DNA from: Calothrix sp. PCC 7507
GTDB lineage: Bacteria > Cyanobacteriota > Cyanobacteriia > Cyanobacteriales > Nostocaceae
Assembly (NCBI RefSeq): GCF_000316575.1
Contig: NC_019682.1
Coordinates: 5,206,001 to 5,270,000, forward strand
Direction of reading: 5' to 3'
Length of the DNA stretch: 64,000 nucleotides
Below are positions 52,895 through 62,482 of this stretch, in pieces. Position 1 is the stretch's first letter. Every line of letters begins with the position of its first letter. Under the pieces are notes generated by a model, which saw only the letters and a list, made by a program, of their open reading frames with translations, was not told the DNA's origin and ran no database searches. Position numbers and translations under genes: made by a program.

Positions 52895-53077
52895 TAGGAC
52901 TCATATTTGATTTCTGAAATACATGTAGGGGAGCCACCCTCGTGCGCGGGTTTCCCGCATTGAGAGGAGTGGCGTTGGGCATTGCCCACCACATCCGGGT
53001 TTTGGTGGGCATTGCCCACCCTACACTTAAGATTAAAGTGTACGGAATTTTTTCAATAATCAAACCGGATTCCTATA
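52893..53077. repeat. R1 element, complete copy
   Basis: 185 bp with ends TATAGGACTCATATTTGATT and (inverted) TATAGGAATCCGGTTTGATT. The core holds GTAGGGGAGCCACCCTCGTG, GCGGGTTTCCCGCATTGAG and GGTGGGCATTGCCCACCC. The GCGGGTTTCCCG segment recurs within the R5 element at about 41405. Confidence 0.65.
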
Positions 53078-53222
53078 TCATCAATAGATGATGAAGTGTT
53101 TGATGTAATTTGCAAAGTTTTAGTGAGACTTTGTTCATGCGTAATTGCTGATACTATCGGCAAATTATTTTGGGGTTAACTTTTTCATAGGTTTCTAGGT
53201 TTATACCTGGAAATTAATTACT

Positions 53223-55253
53223 ATGATTTATTACACCTCAAGGATGATTAAACGACTTAGGCAGTTTTTTAAAATAGTTATTTTCATTATTGTATTCATC
53301 ACTTTTTTTATTGGATTCAAGGGAAATTTATCTGCTCAATATCCTGCTATTTTGCATCCGTTGGATTCATTAACCACAGCAGAAATTACCACAGCGGTTG
53401 CAGTAGTTAAGCGGGAAAAGAAGTTGAGTGAAATGGCAGTTTTTCCGTTGGTTTCTTTACAAGAACCCAATAAAAATGAAGTTCTTAATTTTACACCTGG
53501 TAAACCTTTTCAAAGAAAAGCCTTCTTGGTGATTTATGAACGTTTGCAAAACCAAACCTATGAGGGTATCGTTGACCTAACAACTAAAACCTTAAGTTCT
53601 TGGCAACAGATACCCAACGTTCAACCAGCAATTGTATCCTCAGAATATGAGCTAGCAAATCGAGCATTTAAAGCCGATCCGCGATGGCAAGCGGCAATGC
53701 AAAAGCGGGGAATTACAGATTTCAATCAAGTCCAAATTAGTTGCTGGTCACCAGGAATCCTGAGTAAACAGGAAGTGGGAGCAGGTAATCGTCTTTGTAG
53801 GGGCTTATTCTATTACAGGGGCGAACGCTGGAATTATTATGGCAGTCCAATTGAGGGTGTCTTAGCTACTGTTAACTTAAACACGGGTAAACTTGACAGT
53901 TTTGTAGATAGTGGCATAGTTCCCTTCTCGAAAAAAAATTGGAACTATGATATCAAGTCCCTCGGTCAATTATTATCATTGCCTAAAACATTAAAAATTC
54001 TGCAACCCAATGGTAAAAGTTTCCGCATCAAGGGCCATGAAATCAGTTGGCAAGGTTGGAATTTTCGCTATTTGATGCATCCCCGCAATGGCTTGGTACT
54101 GTATCAAGTGTCTTACAAAGATGGGAAAAATATCCGACCAGTGCTATATCGTGCTAGTCTTTCCGAGATGGTAGTACCTTATGGTGATCCTCGTCCTAAC
54201 TGGGCTTTTAGGAATGCTTTTGATGTTGGAGAATATAACTTTGGTTCTCTCGCTAACAAGATGGAGTTAGGTAAAGAAATTCCCGATAATGGTCAGTTAC
54301 TCGATGCGGTATTTGCTGATGGGAATGGAGAACCTTATCTCATGTCAGGAGTGATAGGCATCTACGAGCGAGATAATGGCGTACTGTGGAAACACTACGA
54401 TTACAACACTCAGCGTCATGATGTCCGTCGTAGTCGAGAACTAGTGATGACGATGACTGTGGCAATTGACAACTATGATTATAACCTCAATTGGATCTTT
54501 TGCCAGGATGGGACTTTAGAGATCCAAAATGAATTGACGGGTATTATACTCACACAAGGAACTGGTGCCGAGAAACAGTCTGAGAATGATGTTTATGGTC
54601 AGCTAATTGCCAAAAACATTATTGGTGTAAATCACCAGCACTTTTTCAACTATCGCCTAGATTTAGATGTAGATGGTCAGGCTAATTCTGTGATGGAAAT
54701 GAATGTGAACGCCTTACCGATAGATCAGAAAAATCCTCTAGGAAATGCGATCGCTCTCCAAGCAACCCCACTCACAAAAGAAACATCTGCTGTGCGCGAT
54801 CTAGACATGAAACACAGTCGGGAGTGGATGATTGTCAATACCAGCAAAAAGAATAGTTTAGGGGCTGCACCTGGATATATGCTAATGCCAGGAAACAACT
54901 CGATATTTTTCCCTGTAGAAGAATCAAATATCCGTCAAAAGGCTAGCTTTGCAACTCACCATGTTTGGGTGACGAAATATAAACCCAATGAGCTTTATGC
55001 TGGTGGAGATTACCCTAACCAAACTCTCCCAGGAGAAGGTTTACCTAAATACATTGTTGATGATGAGTCTTTAACGGGTCAAGATATTGTATTGTGGTAC
55101 ACAATGGGAGTTACCCATATCCCACGATCGGAAGATTGGCCTGTCATGCCAACCCATCGAGTTGGGTTTAAGCTTGTTCCTAGGGGATTCTTTAGTCGCA
55201 ATCCCAGCATTAATTTACCTGAATCAGTGCCTATGAAAGGCAATAGGCAATAG
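53223..55253 (+). CDS. Copper-containing primary amine oxidase
   Basis: 676 residues, typical length. It oxidises primary amines to aldehydes, releasing ammonia and hydrogen peroxide, using copper and topaquinone (TPQ). The consensus Asn-Tyr-Asp-Tyr gives TPQ precursor Tyr418 (IDNYDYNLNW). The catalytic base is Asp334 (NAFDVGEYNFG), 84 residues before it as in known enzymes. Copper histidines are in GVNHQHFFNYRLDLDVDG and a later HHVWVTKY. An N-terminal hydrophobic stretch (IVIFIIVFITFFIGF) is a signal peptide or anchor, so it is exported. A second ATG at 53244 is possible. It could supply nitrogen from amines. Confidence 0.92.
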   Translation: MIYYTSRMIKRLRQFFKIVIFIIVFITFFIGFKGNLSAQYPAILHPLDSLTTAEITTAVAVVKREKKLSEMAVFPLVSLQEPNKNEVLNFTPGKPFQRKAFLVIYERLQNQTYEGIVDLTTKTLSSWQQIPNVQPAIVSSEYELANRAFKADPRWQAAMQKRGITDFNQVQISCWSPGILSKQEVGAGNRLCRGLFYYRGERWNYYGSPIEGVLATVNLNTGKLDSFVDSGIVPFSKKNWNYDIKSLGQLLSLPKTLKILQPNGKSFRIKGHEISWQGWNFRYLMHPRNGLVLYQVSYKDGKNIRPVLYRASLSEMVVPYGDPRPNWAFRNAFDVGEYNFGSLANKMELGKEIPDNGQLLDAVFADGNGEPYLMSGVIGIYERDNGVLWKHYDYNTQRHDVRRSRELVMTMTVAIDNYDYNLNWIFCQDGTLEIQNELTGIILTQGTGAEKQSENDVYGQLIAKNIIGVNHQHFFNYRLDLDVDGQANSVMEMNVNALPIDQKNPLGNAIALQATPLTKETSAVRDLDMKHSREWMIVNTSKKNSLGAAPGYMLMPGNNSIFFPVEESNIRQKASFATHHVWVTKYKPNELYAGGDYPNQTLPGEGLPKYIVDDESLTGQDIVLWYTMGVTHIPRSEDWPVMPTHRVGFKLVPRGFFSRNPSINLPESVPMKGNRQ

Positions 55254-55325
55254 GCAAGCTGGGATACCCCTAATACACCCTGTTCCCTATTGCCCGTTAA
55301 GAGTTTCCTCTTTATTATTTCTAAA

Positions 55326-56477
55326 ATGAAAACCTACGACTGGATCGTTGTTGGTGGTGGTATTACAGGTGCTACACTCGCCTATGAACTAGCGAAAACA
55401 GGTTTTTCGGTGCTGTTGTTAGAGCAACACGCTAACCCCCAAAACGCGACTCGTTATAGTTATGGTGGGCTAGCTTATTGGTCTGGTAATACCCCACTAA
55501 CTCGCCAATTGTGCCAAGAGGCGATCGCCTATTATCAAATCCTATCTCAAGAGTTAGACGCTGACATTGAGTTTCGGGAATTAGATTTATTACTCACTAT
55601 TGACGCTGCTAGCGACCCAGATGCCACAGCTGCATCTTATACTAATTTTGCCATTCCACCGCGTTTAATCAGTGTCCAAGCAGCTTGTGAGTTAGAACCG
55701 CTGCTAAATCACCAAGCAATTTCTGGTGCTTTAACTGTTAAACATGGCCATATCCACCCAGAAAAAACAGCACAAGCTTATATTCAGGCTTTTCTACGTA
55801 TTGGCGGTGAAATAAAGATATCTCAAGTCTTGCAGTTACTTCCAAATGGCGTGAAAACAAATACTGCTACCTTCCACAGCGCTAACGTAGTTATTTGCGC
55901 GGGTGGATTTAGTCGAGAATTATTAAAATCAGCGGGGATTTCCATCAAGCTGTATTTCACCCACGCAGAAATCATTGAAACTCTACCCGCTAATGTGCAG
56001 TTACGTACTTTGGTAATGCCAGCCAATCTGCAGCGATTCCAATTAGAAGCTCAATCTACACGACTTGATCGAGTGTGGGATGAACCAGGAAATGAACCAG
56101 TACCGCCAATTTTAGATGCAGGTGCGATTCAGTTTCAAGATGGTAGCTTGCGCTTGGGTCAAACTAGCCGAGTTCTCACAGATCCTCATGCCAATATCAA
56201 CTCAAAAGCCAGTGAAAAATGGTTACGCACTAGTGTGGGGAAAGTGTTACCAGCTTTGGAGAATTTACCAGGAACTTGGCATCATTGCTTAGTAGCTTTT
56301 AGTAGCGATCGCTTACCTTTAATCGGTGCTATTCAAGAATTTAGAGGTGTTCATATTTTCTCCGGTTTCAGTAACCCTCTAGTCATTGTACCGCCATTGG
56401 CCAAGCACTTTGCTAGCTTTGCAGCTGGTCAAGAAGACGATATTATCAATCAGGTGTCTCTTAACCGCTTTATCTAG
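55326..56477 (+). CDS. FAD-dependent oxidoreductase (DAO family)
   Basis: 383 residues from the ATG at 55326. A TTG at 55290 would extend into a repeat-like sequence and is disfavoured. The N-terminal Rossmann motif is VVGGGITGATLAYELAKTGFSVLLLEQ. A long DAO-type middle follows, then the second FAD-contacting segment LPLIGAIQEFRGVHIFSGFSNPLVIVPPLAKHFASF. The family oxidises amino acids, sarcosine-like amines or related C-N bonds. It lies 72 bp after the copper amine oxidase on the same strand, so both may belong to amine catabolism. The substrate is not assignable. Confidence 0.85.
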   Translation: MKTYDWIVVGGGITGATLAYELAKTGFSVLLLEQHANPQNATRYSYGGLAYWSGNTPLTRQLCQEAIAYYQILSQELDADIEFRELDLLLTIDAASDPDATAASYTNFAIPPRLISVQAACELEPLLNHQAISGALTVKHGHIHPEKTAQAYIQAFLRIGGEIKISQVLQLLPNGVKTNTATFHSANVVICAGGFSRELLKSAGISIKLYFTHAEIIETLPANVQLRTLVMPANLQRFQLEAQSTRLDRVWDEPGNEPVPPILDAGAIQFQDGSLRLGQTSRVLTDPHANINSKASEKWLRTSVGKVLPALENLPGTWHHCLVAFSSDRLPLIGAIQEFRGVHIFSGFSNPLVIVPPLAKHFASFAAGQEDDIINQVSLNRFI

Positions 56478-57245
56478 GGAATTCCGTTTGGTAATGCTAA
56501 AAACTCTTCTAACCATTTTTGCTTACTGATACCGTAATTCCCTATGTCTTCCTATCCTTGCGCTCCAGCTATCACTATTAGCAAAGGTTAATTTTAGGCG
56601 ATCGCTCTTTTTCACGTCATGAACGCGGCGAATAAGTTATTAAAATTTGTAAACTTAAGTTATCACTTTAGCAAGTGATTTGTTGACTATAAATTATGCT
56701 GCCTTCAGTTCCGGTATCTTAAAAACCAAATACTAATCATATAAATTGTAAATTGATAAATTGTAAAATAAAATTATGTATGGTTTCGTTAGTGAATTAT
56801 TCAATCTATTCCTTTCGGCACAAAGACATAATTAACAAGCAAAACTAACGACAGATATATGATATCTTCTCTTTTGCTACACCTATAATTAAACCCTTAT
56901 CTATATTAAATCTTGTGTTGGTAAGTGAAAGATGTTCTTAAATGTATTTCTCATTTTTGGTTAATTGCAAAGCTTAGGGTTCAAAATTTGATTGTCCGTA
57001 GTTTGGATTTTGCACAGTATAACTCAAACTACACTTAGTATTGCCAATTTAAAGGGTTTCCACAGGGTAGAGTTTATAGTATTTCACTTTAATGTTGATA
57101 CAAATAGGCAGCAGGGGGAAATAATTAGAGACAAATCATTTGTATCAGGTATTTCGGGAAATGGTATTACACATTGGAGATTGCGCCTTAGTTATTTGTT
57201 ATCAAAAATCAAGGTTGTAAAAATATATAGCCGAAGGTAAATAAT
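56478..57245. other. AT-rich gap upstream of the CxxC membrane protein gene
   Basis: 768 bp without a credible gene. An open frame at 56992-57240 starts on TTG and has no recognisable features. No dispersed palindromes were noticed, unlike other gaps of this size. It may hold a long leader or regulatory region. Confidence 0.4.
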
Positions 57246-57638
57246 ATGTCTGCCGATCAAATACTGCAAATAAAGGTAGTAACAACCGATTCTTTTCACC
57301 AAGTTCCACGAAGTGAAGTTAAACAGGAGCAAGGAAAACAGGATGTATTTATCATCCCGGAAGTTGCCATATATTTGTCTCCTCTTGGCGTTCTCTTTAG
57401 TTGGGTCGTATTTTTTATAATTTTGCGAAAAATCCGCACTTTTATAGAAAACAAGATGGTTTTTACAATCAAGAGTTCACATAAAGTTCCTTGTAAAAAC
57501 TGTCAATATTATGCAAATAATCATTATCTCAAGTGTGCCGTACAGCCTTCTATGGTTCTTAGGGAAGAAGCACAAGATTGCCCTGAATATTCACCTAAAA
57601 AAAGCATATTTTCTCCCAAAAACCTCTTTCATAAGTAG
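57246..57638 (+). CDS. Single-span membrane protein with C-terminal Cys motif, unknown function
   Basis: 130 residues. A Gln/Lys-rich N-terminus is followed by one transmembrane span (VAIYLSPLGVLFSWVVFFIILRKI, about 40-63). A C-terminal domain carries VPCKNCQYYANNHYLKCAVQPSMVLREEAQDCPEY, four cysteines in the order CxxC, C, C that could bind zinc or an Fe-S cluster or form disulfides. The same Cys-rich tail, to my recollection, recurs in cyanobacterial proteins of unknown function. No neighbour explains it. The 57639-57697 gap has a GACGCAAATAAAGCTAACTA motif also seen near 3210 and 41130. Confidence 0.65.
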   Translation: MSADQILQIKVVTTDSFHQVPRSEVKQEQGKQDVFIIPEVAIYLSPLGVLFSWVVFFIILRKIRTFIENKMVFTIKSSHKVPCKNCQYYANNHYLKCAVQPSMVLREEAQDCPEYSPKKSIFSPKNLFHK

Positions 57639-57697
57639 GGTGACGCAAATAAAGCTAACTAACGGGGATTATCCTTGGTAAGGATTTTATGCTCAGT

Positions 57698-58843
57698 TTA
57701 TGTCGGCTCTTTTGTTGGTAATGCTTCTGGAGTCAGGGCGATCGCTTGTTTGCGACCGTTGCGATTTACAATAATTTGCCAGGGAGCGCCTATCTTGGTG
57801 GCTTCGAGTAGTTGTTGTACTTGTCTGATATCTTTAATTGCTACACCGTTGATGCTTTCAATGATGTCACCTGGACGCAAACCCCCACGCGCTGCTGGGG
57901 AGTTGCGAACTAATGCCAGAATAATTACGCCTGTATCTTGGTTAATTTTTAACCCAGTGTCGCTTTGGTTAATTTTCGCTCGGATATCAGGACTCAACTG
58001 AGCCATCTGAACACCGATATATGGGTGATCTACTTGACCTTTAGCTATTAGTTGTGCTGTAATTCGGCGAGCAGTATTAATGGGAATGGCAAAGCCTAAA
58101 CCTTGCGCTCCTTGAATGATAGCGGTGTTCATGCCAATTACCTCGCCTGCAGCATTGAGTAAGGGGCCGCCAGAGTTACCTGGATTAATCGCCGCATCAG
58201 TTTGGATAAAGTCCACACGTTCTGTAGGTACACCCAAATCGGCAGTTGAACGCTGAGTAGCACTGACGATGCCGTGGGTAACAGTATTATCTAATCCTAA
58301 AGGATTACCGATCGCGATCGCCCACTCTCCCGGTAGCAGATTATCAGAGTTTCCCAAACTAGCTGATGGTAGTCCTGTGGCTTTAATTTTGACAACTGCG
58401 ACATCAGTGACACGGTCAACACCGACGACATTACCTTGAAACCGGCGACCATCTTTCAAGACCACCGAAACATTATCTGCATCTGCCACTACATGAGCAT
58501 TAGTATATATTATGCCATCGTTACTAGTAATAAATCCTGAGCCAATGCCCCGTTGCACTTGTTCTATATTGGGCACCTGTTCACCAAAAAAACTTTCCAA
58601 ACCACGTGCAGAGGAGGTTTTAACAGTGCGGGTAGAGTCGATTCTCACTACCGACGAACCTACACGTTGGACAACCTGAGTTATGTAATTAGCCTCAGTA
58701 GTTGCAGGTGTTATGGGTAGTGACTGGGGTGATGGTATTTGTTGAACTTCTCTAGCTTCTCTGGTGGCGGTGCATCCAGTCACTAGCAAAGCCAGATAAA
58801 GCAGGGGTTGCTGGAGAATTCGTTTCATAGTTTTCACCAACAT
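57698..58843 (-). CDS. HtrA/DegQ-type serine protease lipoprotein
   Basis: 381 residues. A lipobox-like signal peptide LLYLALLVTGC places the lipidated Cys at 24. The trypsin-like protease domain has His117 (YTNAHVVAD), Asp147 (DRVTDVAVVK) and Ser224 (PGNSGGPL). One PDZ domain follows (about 285-375, GVIILALVRNSPAARGGLRPGDIIESINGVAI). Two ATGs five codons apart are possible (58843, 58828). It degrades or refolds misfolded envelope proteins under stress. Cyanobacteria have several HtrA paralogues, so no gene letter is given. A second lipoprotein gene lies about 280 bp upstream on the same strand. Confidence 0.92.
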   Translation of the reverse strand: MLVKTMKRILQQPLLYLALLVTGCTATREAREVQQIPSPQSLPITPATTEANYITQVVQRVGSSVVRIDSTRTVKTSSARGLESFFGEQVPNIEQVQRGIGSGFITSNDGIIYTNAHVVADADNVSVVLKDGRRFQGNVVGVDRVTDVAVVKIKATGLPSASLGNSDNLLPGEWAIAIGNPLGLDNTVTHGIVSATQRSTADLGVPTERVDFIQTDAAINPGNSGGPLLNAAGEVIGMNTAIIQGAQGLGFAIPINTARRITAQLIAKGQVDHPYIGVQMAQLSPDIRAKINQSDTGLKINQDTGVIILALVRNSPAARGGLRPGDIIESINGVAIKDIRQVQQLLEATKIGAPWQIIVNRNGRKQAIALTPEALPTKEPT

Positions 58844-59127
58844 TGACCAAGGGAAACAATAATCAGTGAACAGTAAAAGTAACTGACAACTGATAACTGA
58901 GTCTAGAGGTTAGGAGCGATCGCTGCACCTATCCTGAGTCTGGCTTTTTCGTGATTCCCCATTCTCTTTGAACGAAGAGGTAGGGGGCAGGAGGAAATGA
59001 CCCCAACCGAGAGATGTGGAGCGGAGCGAAGAGTTTGAGTCCCCACAACACACAAGCGTGGTTCTTGATTGGGCAGGATCGAATCCCCTGATGTGCTATC
59101 TCCCTTACTCCCTGCTCCCTTCCCTTT

Positions 59128-59769
59128 TTATGGAGTAGTAGCAAGAGCGCTTTTGAGTTTCAATTGAACCTTGGTGCCTTTTTTGAGGACTACTTCACCA
59201 CCAGGACTAGATAAAACATAAGCACTAGCAGCCGCACCACCAGCTAAACCACCATGCTTAATATTTGCTTTCTTGCCAGCAAAATGGCCTGCAGCTACTC
59301 CACCTAAAATAATGCCAGCATTCTGGAGAAACTTGCCTTTGGTTTTTGTCTCTACTTGAGTATTTACTAAAGAAGCATCAATCGGATAGGTCGAGCCATC
59401 TTTGAGGACAAGTTCATCAAAAACTAGATGGAAACTAGCCTTTTTACCTTTAGCTGCTTTGACTACATCTTCTAAATGTCCCTGAATCTGAGAATCTTTT
59501 AGTTCTACCTTTGACCCTTTGACAGAGTTTTTCACTTGTAGATTAAAGGTCTCATCATTACGGTTTTTACCAGTAGATAACTCTTGTTGCAGAACAGTTT
59601 CAAAGCTAGTTCCGGCTGGTAAAGATAGTGGTGTATTTGGTTTTGTGTTTTCAGAAATACCAGTGTTAGCAGGATTAGAAACGTTTTTAGTTTCAGTATT
59701 TGGCTTACTACAAGCAACGGCGCTACTGAGTAGGGCTGCACTCAGTACTAATGGTATTATTTTTTTCAT
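59128..59769 (-). CDS. Lipoprotein with a glycine-zipper-like segment, unknown function
   Basis: 213 residues. MKKIIPLVLSAALLSSAVACSK is a lipoprotein signal with lipobox SAVAC (Cys20), then an Asn/Thr/Pro-rich linker. The domain TSFETVLQQELSTGKNRNDETFNLQV and GSTYPIDASLV is beta-rich. A Gly-zipper-like segment GIILGGVAAGHFAGKKANIKHGGLAGGAAASAYVLS (about 154-189) precedes a basic C-terminal strand (EVVLKKGTKVQLKLKSALATTP). Gly zippers often insert into or line membranes. Function is unknown. Confidence 0.65.
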   Translation of the reverse strand: MKKIIPLVLSAALLSSAVACSKPNTETKNVSNPANTGISENTKPNTPLSLPAGTSFETVLQQELSTGKNRNDETFNLQVKNSVKGSKVELKDSQIQGHLEDVVKAAKGKKASFHLVFDELVLKDGSTYPIDASLVNTQVETKTKGKFLQNAGIILGGVAAGHFAGKKANIKHGGLAGGAAASAYVLSSPGGEVVLKKGTKVQLKLKSALATTP

Positions 59770-59851
59770 TTTAAGTGGATTTTAAAACTAGAAAGACTAT
59801 ATCATCACTTATTCATTAGTGAACAACAAGTTATAAGTTATCAATAATATA

Positions 59852-60025
59852 TATAGGACTAGTATTTGATTTTTGAAATATACGTAGGGTGTGTTAGCGT
59901 TCGCTTTTAGCGTTCCCGTAGAGTAGCGTAACGCACCAAAGTCTTAGGACGGTGCGTTACGGACTCCGTCCTAACGCACCCTACAAATACGGAGATTTTT
60001 TCAGAAATCAAATAGGATTCCTATG
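59852..60025. repeat. R1 element, complete copy
   Basis: 174 bp with ends TATAGGACTAGTATTTGATT and (inverted) CATAGGAATCCTATTTGATT. The core holds GTAGGGTGTGTTAGCG, CGTTACGGACTCCGTCC and TAACGCACCCTAC, the last two also inside R5 at about 41483-41512. It lies between the convergent ends of the ppk gene and the lipoprotein promoter region. Confidence 0.65.
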
Positions 60026-60050
60026 TGAGAGCGATCGCCAGATGGCTAAA

Positions 60051-62219
60051 TTACTTACTTGACAATTGCTGTGTCATTGCCATCAAAATATTTTGGGAAC
60101 TGCGTTCTGGCTCATTTTGATCAGGGCGACGCTGGATGTAAGAACCATCTGACTGCATTTCCCAAGCTTGCCGATTATCTGCCAACATAATTTCGAGGAT
60201 ATTGTGTAAGTTTTGCAAAATCTCGGCATCTTCGACTGGTATAACTGCTTCCACACGACGATCTAAATTACGGGGCATCCAATCGGCACTACCGATATAT
60301 ACTTCACTTTGCCCGTCATTATAGAAATGGAATATCCGTGAGTGTTCTAAAAAACGACCGATAATGCTGATGATGCGAATATTTTCGCTCACTTCGGCAA
60401 CTCCAGGGCGCAGACAACAGACACCCCGCACAATCAAGTCAATTTGTACCCCAGCTTGAGATGCTGCATATAAAGTGGCAATAATCTGGGGATCAACCAA
60501 AGAGTTCATCTTGGCAATGATCTGACCCTTCTTACCGTTTTTAGAGTGTTCAATTTCTCGCTGGATCAGGGCAATAATGCGATCGCGCATGTTGATGGGT
60601 GAGACAAGTAACTTGCGGTAAGACTCCTGATAAGAATAGCCAGTCAAATAATTAAATAAATCAGTTAAGTCTGCACCTAAATCTTCTCGACAACTCAATA
60701 ACCCTACATCGGTATATAACTTCGCTGTTTTCGGATTATAATTTCCCGTACCTACATGAACATAGCGACGGATTTCATCTCCCTCCTGACGCACCACCAA
60801 CACAATTTTTGTGTGAGTCTTTAGCCCCGCCAATCCATAGACTACATGGACACCAGACTTTTCTAATTTATTCGCCCAGGTAATGTTATTTTCTTCATCA
60901 AAGCGGGCTTTTAATTCTACTAAAACAGCGACTTGTTTACCATTTTCAGCCGCAGCAATTAAAGAACTAACAATCTCAGAATCTCCTGAAGTGCGATAGA
61001 GTGTCATCTTAATTGCCAATACATGAGGATCATGGGCAGCTTGAACGATAAATTGCTCGACAGAAGCACTAAAAGATTCATAAGGATGATGCACCAATAA
61101 ATCTTTTTGCTGAATCACTGAGAAAATATCTTTTTCCTCATCACTCAAGTTGGCAACTTTATTCTTTTGATGGAAATGCTGCAGGCGAGGTGGAATCACT
61201 CCCGTCCAACCTGGATCTTTTAATTCAGGTAAAGGTAGCGCCATAAACGACATTAAATCTTTCAAATTCAGCAGTCCGTCAATTTCATAAACATCACTCT
61301 CAATTAGTGCCATTTCTGCTATCAGCATCTGTCGCACTGACTTAGGCATTGATGGTTGAATTTCCAACCTGACTACAGAACCACCAAAATGTCGTTTACG
61401 TAACTCCTGCTGAATTGCTAATAGCAAATCATCAGCTTCTTGCTCTGCTACTTCTAAATCGGCATCACGAGTTAGCCTAAACAGATGATATTCATTAATA
61501 ATCATCCCTGGAAATAATGCGTCTAAATTGTGAGCAATCACCTGTTCTATAGACACACCTGTCCAGTGATTTAATTTGCCATTCTGAATCTGCAACTCTT
61601 GAGGTAAAGGAATAAAGCGAGGCAGAATATTGGGGACTTTAACTCTAGCAAACTTTTCTTCCCCGGTATCCGGAGCTTTGACTACTACTGCTAAGTTGAG
61701 GCTGAGATTCGCCATTAAAGGAAAAGGATGGCTAGGATCAACTGCTAGAGGGGTGAGAACTGGAAAAATCTGTTTTTTAAATAGTTGTTGTAGGTAACTT
61801 CGTTGTTCAGGAGTGGTGTCAATATAATTAAGCAGATGGATACCATGCGTTGCCATTTCTGGACACAGTACCTTCTCAAAGTAACGATGCTGCTCAATCA
61901 CCATTGGGCGTAACTGTTGATATATCGCCTCTAATTGTTCTTGTGGGGTGAGACCATCAGGAGTCCGCCGACTTAGTTCTGCTGCAACTTGTTCTTTGAT
62001 AATTGCAACACGAACCATGAAAAATTCATCTAGATTAGAACTAAAAATTGCCGCAAACTTTAGTCTTTCTAATAATGGTGTACGGATATCTAATGATTCA
62101 TGTAAAACTCGCCGATTAAATTCTAACCAGCTGAGTTCTCGATTAAAGTAATACTGCGATTCGCTGAAATTAATCGCTTTGCTAACTTTCTTCGTTTTAG
62201 TCATAATTGTATCTGCCAA
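60051..62219 (-). CDS. ppk: Polyphosphate kinase
   Basis: 722 residues. It reversibly polymerises ATP gamma-phosphate into polyphosphate. The N-terminal domain contains YFNRELSWLEFNRRVLHES. The catalytic core shows the autophosphorylated His488 in YVHVGTGNYNP, the second conserved His626 in LEHSRIFHFYNDG, and SADWMPRNLDRRVEA. The length and order match PPK1. A start at M6 is equally possible. It is transcribed divergently from the CYTH phosphatase gene, 263 bp apart, which suggests shared regulation. No Pho-box was confidently identified. Confidence 0.97.
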   Translation of the reverse strand: MADTIMTKTKKVSKAINFSESQYYFNRELSWLEFNRRVLHESLDIRTPLLERLKFAAIFSSNLDEFFMVRVAIIKEQVAAELSRRTPDGLTPQEQLEAIYQQLRPMVIEQHRYFEKVLCPEMATHGIHLLNYIDTTPEQRSYLQQLFKKQIFPVLTPLAVDPSHPFPLMANLSLNLAVVVKAPDTGEEKFARVKVPNILPRFIPLPQELQIQNGKLNHWTGVSIEQVIAHNLDALFPGMIINEYHLFRLTRDADLEVAEQEADDLLLAIQQELRKRHFGGSVVRLEIQPSMPKSVRQMLIAEMALIESDVYEIDGLLNLKDLMSFMALPLPELKDPGWTGVIPPRLQHFHQKNKVANLSDEEKDIFSVIQQKDLLVHHPYESFSASVEQFIVQAAHDPHVLAIKMTLYRTSGDSEIVSSLIAAAENGKQVAVLVELKARFDEENNITWANKLEKSGVHVVYGLAGLKTHTKIVLVVRQEGDEIRRYVHVGTGNYNPKTAKLYTDVGLLSCREDLGADLTDLFNYLTGYSYQESYRKLLVSPINMRDRIIALIQREIEHSKNGKKGQIIAKMNSLVDPQIIATLYAASQAGVQIDLIVRGVCCLRPGVAEVSENIRIISIIGRFLEHSRIFHFYNDGQSEVYIGSADWMPRNLDRRVEAVIPVEDAEILQNLHNILEIMLADNRQAWEMQSDGSYIQRRPDQNEPERSSQNILMAMTQQLSSK

Positions 62220-62482
62220 AGCAGAGAAATTTTATTGGTAGTTTTTTTAAAACTACCATAAAATGCATTCTCTATTTAGCGCAGGACACTATATATGGTT
62301 TGCAAGTAATCAATTATGAAGTGAATTGCTTATGGTATTTCTATAATGATTAAAACTAGGTAAAGCTTTAGTAAAATTAAGTTTAAAAATTAATTTTTCG
62401 ATTTCTGATAGATTGAAAATAAGCAATGATGTACAAATTAAATGTGCGATCGCTGAATATTGTCTAGTCGATCTAAACTAAA
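62220..62482. promoter_or_regulatory. Divergent promoter region between ppk and the CYTH gene
   Basis: 263 bp, AT-rich, with GCGATCGC at 62447 near the CYTH end. No firm promoter or Pho-box was seen. Control by phosphate supply is plausible by function only. Confidence 0.35.

Larger units (their letters stand above)
52183..53222. repeat. Repeat island: R4 element abutting R1 element
   Basis: About 1 kb without a gene. In order: a degenerate R1 left end near 52338-52370, the long R4 copy (52422-52894), the R1 copy (52893-53077), which share TATA at the junction, and an AT-rich leader before the amine oxidase gene. CACTTCGACAAGCTCAGTGC and GTTGAGCGAAGTCGAA (about 52709-52775) form another hairpin family, also near 23.77 kb. 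Confidence 0.6.

Noticed and set aside
56992-57240. 82-residue forward frame ahead of the CxxC membrane protein
   Set aside because: It needs a TTG start, has no ribosome binding site and shows no domain.
59060-59105. Possible tRNA T-arm (GGATCGAATCC)
   Set aside because: The loop lacks the TTC of a T-loop and no acceptor, D or anticodon stems could be found around it.
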